Shown in pieces: positions 29,027 to 33,687 of a DNA stretch of 33,687 nucleotides. Under the pieces are notes generated by a model. That model was not told where the DNA came from. It saw only the letters and a list, made by a program, of their open reading frames with translations, and made no database searches. Within the stretch, counting starts at the first letter, position 1. The number at the start of each line of letters is the position of its first letter. Made by a program: the position numbers and the translations under genes. The stretch comes from Sphaerosporella brunnea (lineage: Eukaryota; Ascomycota; Pezizomycetes; Pezizales; Pyronemataceae), in NCBI GenBank assembly GCA_008704415.1, contig VXIS01000427.1:1-33687 (forward strand), written 5' to 3'.

Positions 29027-30175
29027 ATGCACAGCAACACTACTCGAACTTGTCCTGTGTGCATCAGCAATGTGTCGTTGTCAAGTTCCAACTATTCCAG
29101 GCATATGAGACAGGTAAGTATCTCTCCTCTCCAGTGCCCACAGCTATACTAGTCTCCAATCATTTGTCACAGTAGTTATGCTAACTAAAGCCTCACTTTA
29201 TTAAACTCACCACTGTTTCGTATGCCGTCATCACACTCCCAATACCTACCATCAAGCAGCAACATATTCCAACGGCATGGCCACCCTTCGTTGTGGACAC
29301 ACCCACGGTCCCATTAAATATAGGTCGCAAGGCTGGTGGCCATCGGAGCAGGCTGCCCTTCTGTCATTGGAAGGTACCAGCCTGGTTGTTGAGGCGATAG
29401 CGGCTGCCAACCGCAAGAAAATGGTAATTACTCTGGCTTTTATATCTGCTATCCCTGGCTCTCCTTGTACTTTATCGGCCATCTCCCCCTTCCATAGTGG
29501 TTTTCTCTGCTCCCTGTAACGTTTTTCTCTACTTTTCTCCGCTTTCCAATGTCTTTCCCTGCTCCAATGTTTTCTCCACTCTCCAATATTTGCCTTTGCC
29601 CCCTCCAATGTTTTTTTCGCTTTTCAATGTTTTCCCTTGCTCTCTCCGACGTTTTCTCCAGTGATTCCAACACCTATCCCTCACCTTTCCTTTTGCCGGT
29701 AATTGTATTGGCTATTTCGCTGACCCTTTGAAGGTTGTCGACCTTGGTAGGGTCGGAGTGTTGATGGTGGGGTAGCCTGAGGACTTCCCTCGGTCACAAC
29801 GAGGGCCTAGTGCATCCACAAGTAGTATTTCCTCCCTTATTGTAAATTTGTGCTGATGTCTTTGCAGGCTGAAGAAGCCATGGAGGTTAGCGAAAGCCCG
29901 TTGTTGGGTTTGGGAGCGGGTGTGGCTGCTCTCGAGGTACTATCCTCCAAGTTCTAATCCTACCTTATGCTGACACCATCGAAGATTAAAACACCGAGAG
30001 GGAGCCCAAGGCAGTCTTTTGGGTTTGAGGTAAGACCTGAAATCCGCCCATATCAGATCTTGCGCTGACACTATGCAAGACTGGACGCCCCATCGTTCGT
30101 TTGCCGGTCACCATGCGTGACGTGGGCACGTCGCCCATGAAGTTCCCGGCCGAGCTTTGGAGGTGCCGACTTTGA
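29027..30175 (+). CDS. Multi-exon small protein, unrecognised, possible C2H2 finger in exon 1
   Basis: Exon 29027-29113 encodes 29 residues with CPVC and NYSRHMRQ, the first half of a C2H2 finger, and ends in donor GTAAGTATC. A second exon is best read from ATG 29277 (GGCATGG context) to 29423: RCGHTHGPIKYRSQGWWPSE and LVVEAIAAANRKKM. Then come 29868-29936 (AEEAMEVSESPLLGLGAGV), 29985-30029 (IKTPRGSPRQSFGFE) and 30080-30175 (TGRPIVRLPVTMRDVG...ELWR, stop TGA). All later introns are phase 0: 444 nt, 48 nt (branch GCTGAC, acceptor GAAG) and 50 nt (branch CGCTGAC, acceptor CAAG). Joining exon 1 to exon 2 in frame needs an acceptor I cannot see: CTAACTAAAG (29190) leads into another frame that stops at about 29398. 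So either translation starts at 29277 (118 residues) or a shift has broken the finger. Function unknown. Confidence 0.6.
29519..29667. repeat. Intronic minisatellite, 18-22 nt units
   Basis: About seven imperfect units of the form AATGTTTTCYCYRCTCTCC lie head to tail between 29519 and 29667, inside the 444-nt intron of the multi-exon gene. The pyrimidine-rich content lies well before the branch site at 29852 and may have been inserted by expansion. The minus-strand Lys/Glu/Arg-rich frames here are by-products. Confidence 0.7.
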
Positions 30176-30199
30176 AGATACACGGACAATGTAATAATA

Positions 30200-31400
30200 A
30201 AACAGTTGAGGGGATAATTCCCTATGTAAGATACCTTTCCAGTACTGTCACTGACATCGCGCAAAGGACCTCAATCTGATTTCTCATGATTGAGTTCTAC
30301 GTGAGTCGCGCCAAGGTTTTTGGAACGTTGCGGTTGGCCTTTTTCTTTTCTGGCACCCTGAGATGCGCACTCCGAGAATGTATCTTGGTTGATGTCAACG
30401 ACATACGTACCTAGCGGACCTGGACTCAAGTCGGACTTTCACCATGTCTCGCTCCTTCTCTCACACGTCAGAGAAGCCCTCAGCACGATCCTGGATCGTG
30501 ATACACTCGGACCCTAGATGTCCCCATTATTGTTTTCTTCCGAGACATCTGGCTCTGTGGAAGACACCAGCTATGCCGGCAAATTGTGTCCAACAGATGG
30601 GCCAGTGATGGTTTCTCGTCTTGTCCATTGAGGGTCCAAGCCGGTACCCGAAAAAGTACACTATACAACCGGGACCTGTGCACCCAGATGCTCCGATTAC
30701 AAGAACCCACGATTTCGCCTGCAACACCCACTGACGGCTGATCGCTGCTGGCCACAATAACCGACAGGTGCTGATAAACTAGGATGCACCAACGGCAGCG
30801 AACGCCAACGTACAACGATCGCACCGGGCTTGCGTATCTAGGTTGCACGGCTTATCTCTGTTTGACCTACTCCCGGCGGAGAGGCCATTCGCGCATCCAA
30901 GGGACCGCAGTTCATCACGCGGTCGACTTGCCGTCCTGATCGCATCCAAGCGTGGCGCAATGGAACGCTCGTATCAGCCAGTTATCCCACTGAGTCAAGC
31001 TTCTGAAGGCCTGGCTGAAAAAGGACACAAAGGTTGTCATGCAGGACTATGCTAACGAGTGTGACAAGAGCACTCCGAAGGCGATTTTGGTCTTGGTGTC
31101 CCTGATAGGTGCCTTGGGGTGTCCATGGTGTTGCGGGTGGCTTCGTAAGCCATCTGTCGGTTTTTCTGGTGGTGGCGTTACTGGTCCTCGGAGTGATATT
31201 TCTGGTGCGTTGCCTGGTCTTGTATTTGCTATGTGTCCGTGGTCTTTGCGGTGTTGGTGTTGTTGATCCATAATAATTGAAATTGTTAAACTGTTTGGAT
31301 GCTTAACCCGATCCTGCTGCATAGCATATATATTACACTGGCCATCAAAAGTCCTGGTGTTTTTGACGTAGCAACGCCGCGCGATAACCGACACCTTCAA
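30200..31400. other. No recognised gene
   Basis: There is a minus-strand frame of 122 codons (30480-30848) and a plus-strand frame of 75 codons (31039-31266) rich in Gly, Cys and Trp; neither has a domain or convincing splice sites. AATAATAAAAC at 30190 may serve as the 3' processing signal of the gene ending at 30175. Confidence 0.4.
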
Positions 31401-31402
31401 CC

Positions 31403-33099
31403 ATGCCCCCAAAGCGACGATTGAGATCCAGCACCCAACCTCTCAACCCCCACCAAAAAAAGCCAAATCCAAGCGCAAGGCTCCCACCAAAGCCACTAAG
31501 ATCACTTTCTTATTGGAGGGTGTGCCTTTGCACAGTGAGCAATCATCATCAGCACCGCCGGCACCCCCATCTAGTCTGCCTCCGCCTCTACCTCCTGCCA
31601 AACCCACGCCTGCTGCTGAGCCTCACGCCGAGCCAAATGCAAAAGACAAGAAGAAGAAGGAGTACAGCTATCGCCTATCAAGTGAAGCGACAGTTGGGAA
31701 AGAAAGGGTTGCAAGCGAGTCAGGGGTTTACTTCTTTGGAGAGGGTTCAGAACAAGACAACCTCAAAAGCACGTTTGATTATGAACCTATACGCGATAAG
31801 ATGGACCTGGAGACTGGAAGGAAGTGGAAGGGTTAGTACGCTACTATGTGGACTCTGAGAGAAAGGGAGTACGGGTGCATGCTGTTTTTCCTTATGGAAA
31901 GTGTGAGGCAGATGAGGGCAATGGGACTGATAAAGATGAGCTCCGACGCGGGGAGGATGAACACCCAACAACCACCGCCACAACCCCCGCTACTTCAACA
32001 TCGATGCCCAAGAAAAAAAGAAGGACAGCTACTGAAGTGGAGCTGAAGAAGGCATTCAAAGCACAAGCGAAGGAGGAGAGCCATGTCATGGCGCCGATAA
32101 TGAGTTGGTGATGCACTGCTCGAAAGTGCCGCAACTACAGCAAGGGAGCCTGCCTGCTGCTACCAGACGATGGCAACATTTGCCGGTCAATACTAACTCC
32201 CTACTTGTAGTGCTGTGCACGGGTCGGCGACCGCCTCAACGGACCCCAATCTACCCCGCCCCGCCCCGGCCGCCCGGTCGACAACCCGGCCACTCCGTCG
32301 CTGACCCGGCCACCTCGTATATTACATATTGCTGGGTGCCTGCCGGAGACGCCGTGTTCTTAAAATCCTCTGTCAGACAAACATCTTGTGTGCCAATTGG
32401 ACGGGGCAGTGTACCGGCCCTGATTGCCCCACATACATCAGTCTCGCCCCGAGATTTCCCGTCGTACCCCATCGCACCCCGCCCAGCTCGGATCACCACA
32501 TCATGCCTTAGTGCACCCTGCACTGCCCTGGCCTACCCCACCACGCCCCGACACGTCGCCACGTGCACAGTACTATCTACTTGGGCTCTTGGAGTGATGA
32601 GATTGGGAGAGGGAAAGCAACAATTAAAGCCTTCCCAACGAAGCTGAAAATGCTGCATCTGCAAACAGAAAGACACACAACCCACGCTGCTGCCACACCC
32701 ACCACGCCCGCCACGCCCGCCACGCCTGCTACCTCGTCCCCAGTACCCGCTCTACCCAATATCAACTTTTGGGGGTTCCCTGGGGCTCTTCCACAGGTGA
32801 TAGCACATCCCGGCCCCGTTGCTGTCCAACAAGCGGCTGGTGTAGTTGAGCGTAGCTCCTCTCCAGTAGGCATGATGGAGGACAAAGCCCCTGATGACCT
32901 TGTTGATGAGTACATTGAATGGTTTATTACTAGAAGGGGTAGAAAGGAGGCACGTGTTGCAGCAATTAAGGAAGCAGGAGGAGTGTTAGCGGAGCAGTTC
33001 CTTGATCTGCCGGCCATTTACAAGTTGAAGGCTGATGAGTGGGAGAGATTGGGAGCAGTGATGCACACGAGACCGCGAGATGAGACTGAGAATGATTGA
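31403..33099 (+). pseudogene. Broken fungal gene: basic N-terminus, Cys-rich motif, SAM-like C-terminus
   Basis: The order is MPPKRRLRSSTQ (31403), a slip at the A7 run near 31460, KRKAPTKATKITFLLEG, a Pro/Ala linker, KEYSYRLSS, GVYFFGEG, FDYEPIRDKMDLETGRKW, a second slip near 31830, LVRYYVDSERKGVRVHAVF, PKKKRRTATEVELKKAF, and IMSW followed by TGA (32109). The same frame continues CTARKCRNYSKGAC, giving a W-x-C-x4-C-x-N-x5-C pattern. A MITE interrupts at 32208. After it come GSWSDEIGRGKATIKAFP, a Thr/Pro/Ala linker and DLVDEYIEWFI ... LAEQFLDLPAIYKLKADEW ERLG, which looks like a SAM-type helical domain but ends early at 33099. I recall this layout from fungal multicopy proteins of unknown function, but cannot name the family. 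Two shifts, one stop and one insertion make this copy dead. Confidence 0.6.
32200..32583. mobile_element. 368-bp hAT-like MITE with 8-bp TSD inside the SAM-like gene
   Basis: The element proper is 32208-32575, starting TAGTGCTGTGCACG and ending in the complement of TAGTACTGTGCACG. Flanking 8-mers CCTACTTG (32200-32207) and TCTACTTG (32576-32583) match at 7 of 8 bases. The interior is CCCGCCCC/CCCGGCC-rich on the plus strand with no coding sequence. Deleting it with one target copy rejoins the two halves of the host frame without a shift. TAG/CAG starts and 8-bp targets fit the hAT superfamily. Confidence 0.85.
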
Positions 33100-33200
33100 T
33101 ATAGGTCGAGATCTGTTGAGACCGCACGGGAATGGTGAGACTGACCGAGAATGACGGCGACCTCCTGAGACCAGGCGAGACCCGGCGAGAATCTCTCCTG
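33060..33200. repeat. GAGACC/GAGAAT degenerate repeat
   Basis: GAGACC, GAGACT and CGAGAAT alternate about ten times over roughly 130 nt. The repeat begins where the SAM-like domain loses its expected sequence (after ERLGAV), so it may be an insertion or the end of an unidentified element. Confidence 0.55.
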
Positions 33201-33299
33201 CGCGGGAGAGCTTTCAGTCTGCATCGTAAACTGGGTGGACGGGTCATCCGCACTGGTGTACCTTGATGGGTGAGGAATATAACAACAATGCAATCACAG

Positions 33300-33687
33300 A
33301 CACTATCCTCGTACAATAGCAATTTGTGTATCAGCCACTCGAAATGGAACATTTGATCCGTCGTCCTCCACCGAATCACTATGCACTGGCAACGACCAAA
33401 ATCAAACTCCAGAATGCCCTGCTTCCACTATGCACGCAACGTGATGAGGTCCTGAAGAGTCTCGGGGGCCATGCGAGCTTGATGGCGTTCTTGAGCGTTC
33501 TCTGCAGCGGAGAAGCGTCTTCCACCGGCACTATGGCAGCTAAACTGCGGCATCAGCATTGACACAACCAGAGTATTGTGAGATGACTTACGCTGGGTCA
33601 AATAATAGTCGTTTGCCATCATTGCGAGTCGAGGAAACATGATGCAGCCTGTCTCTGCCCACCATAAAAGTGCGTTAGAGCTATACC
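33300..33687 (-). pseudogene. hAT transposase C-terminal (dimerisation) region, partial
   Basis: The minus strand, entering from the right edge, reads FPRLAMMANDYYLTQ, then a predicted intron (donor GTAAGTCATC, branch TGCTGATG, acceptor CCGCAG, about 33544-33592), then HSAGGRRFSAAENAQERHQA, RMAPETLQDLITLRA, a TAG, and WKQGILEFDFG. The sequence (L/M)A.DYL followed by FS..GR, a (R/L)..L(S/A)PETL.(D/A)L..LR segment and WWK.G is characteristic of the hAT family dimerisation domain. The TAG replaces the first Trp of the conserved WW pair (TGG to TAG). The catalytic part, if present, is outside the window. The exact left limit is uncertain. Confidence 0.65.

Noticed and set aside
30480..30848. 122-codon minus-strand frame
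   Set aside because: No recognisable domain or splice structure, and composition is not clearly protein-like.

Overview
The window looks like a gene-poor, repeat-rich stretch of a filamentous fungal nuclear genome. The reasons are short introns of about 46-94 nt with GTAAGT-type donors, CTAAC/CTGAC branch sites and YAG acceptors, pyrimidine-rich promoter tracts, and decayed fungal-type transposons of several classes (hAT, MULE, Tad-like LINE, tyrosine-recombinase element). The phylum cannot be settled from this sequence. No rRNA, convincing tRNA, CRISPR array or bacterial operon is visible.

Layout. 1-3.2 kb: skewed, G- or C-rich sequence with no supportable gene. 3.27-3.66 kb: an almost pure 391-nt T tract. 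3.9-5.0 kb: a stop-broken coding remnant with an A-rich end. 5.0-5.9 kb: a pyrimidine-rich promoter and a small single-pass membrane protein gene. 6.0-8.8 kb: CT microsatellite, palindromes and a foldback repeat. 6.9-19.3 kb: the dominant structure, a same-strand (minus) series of seven diverged copies of one promoter-exon-intron module, each about 0.3-0.6 kb. Copies keep a TGACGTGG-like box, a TTAAAAG box, a CT-rich leader, a short exon ending in a GTAAGT-type donor and, in most, a GCTRAC branch site. A second repeated block lies between some modules. One module (10.7 kb) precedes a cysteine-rich zinc-cluster-like ORF with an acidic tail. The array is interrupted by a hAT-type MITE, a LINE 3' end, a MULE (itself split by a hAT MITE in its terminal repeat) and a hAT N-terminal fragment.

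20.7-25.2 kb: two oppositely oriented, decayed copies of a tyrosine-recombinase element, one with a CCCH-finger gag-like ORF and the other split by a 209-bp MITE at a TA target. 25.7-28.7 kb: candidate hAT-like ends enclosing further small inverted-repeat elements and a tandem repeat. 29.0-30.2 kb: a convincing multi-exon small gene, possibly with a C2H2 finger in its first exon and a minisatellite in its large intron. 31.4-33.1 kb: a broken gene with a Cys-rich motif and a SAM-like C-terminus, split by a 368-bp MITE. 33.3 kb to the end: the C-terminal part of a hAT transposase on the minus strand, running out of the window.

Most coding signal belongs to dead mobile elements. The candidates for living genes are the membrane protein (5.5 kb), the zinc-cluster ORF (10 kb) and the multi-exon gene (29-30.2 kb). 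The reiterated module and the precisely datable nested insertions are the most unusual content. All homology statements are from recognising motifs by eye; none was searched.
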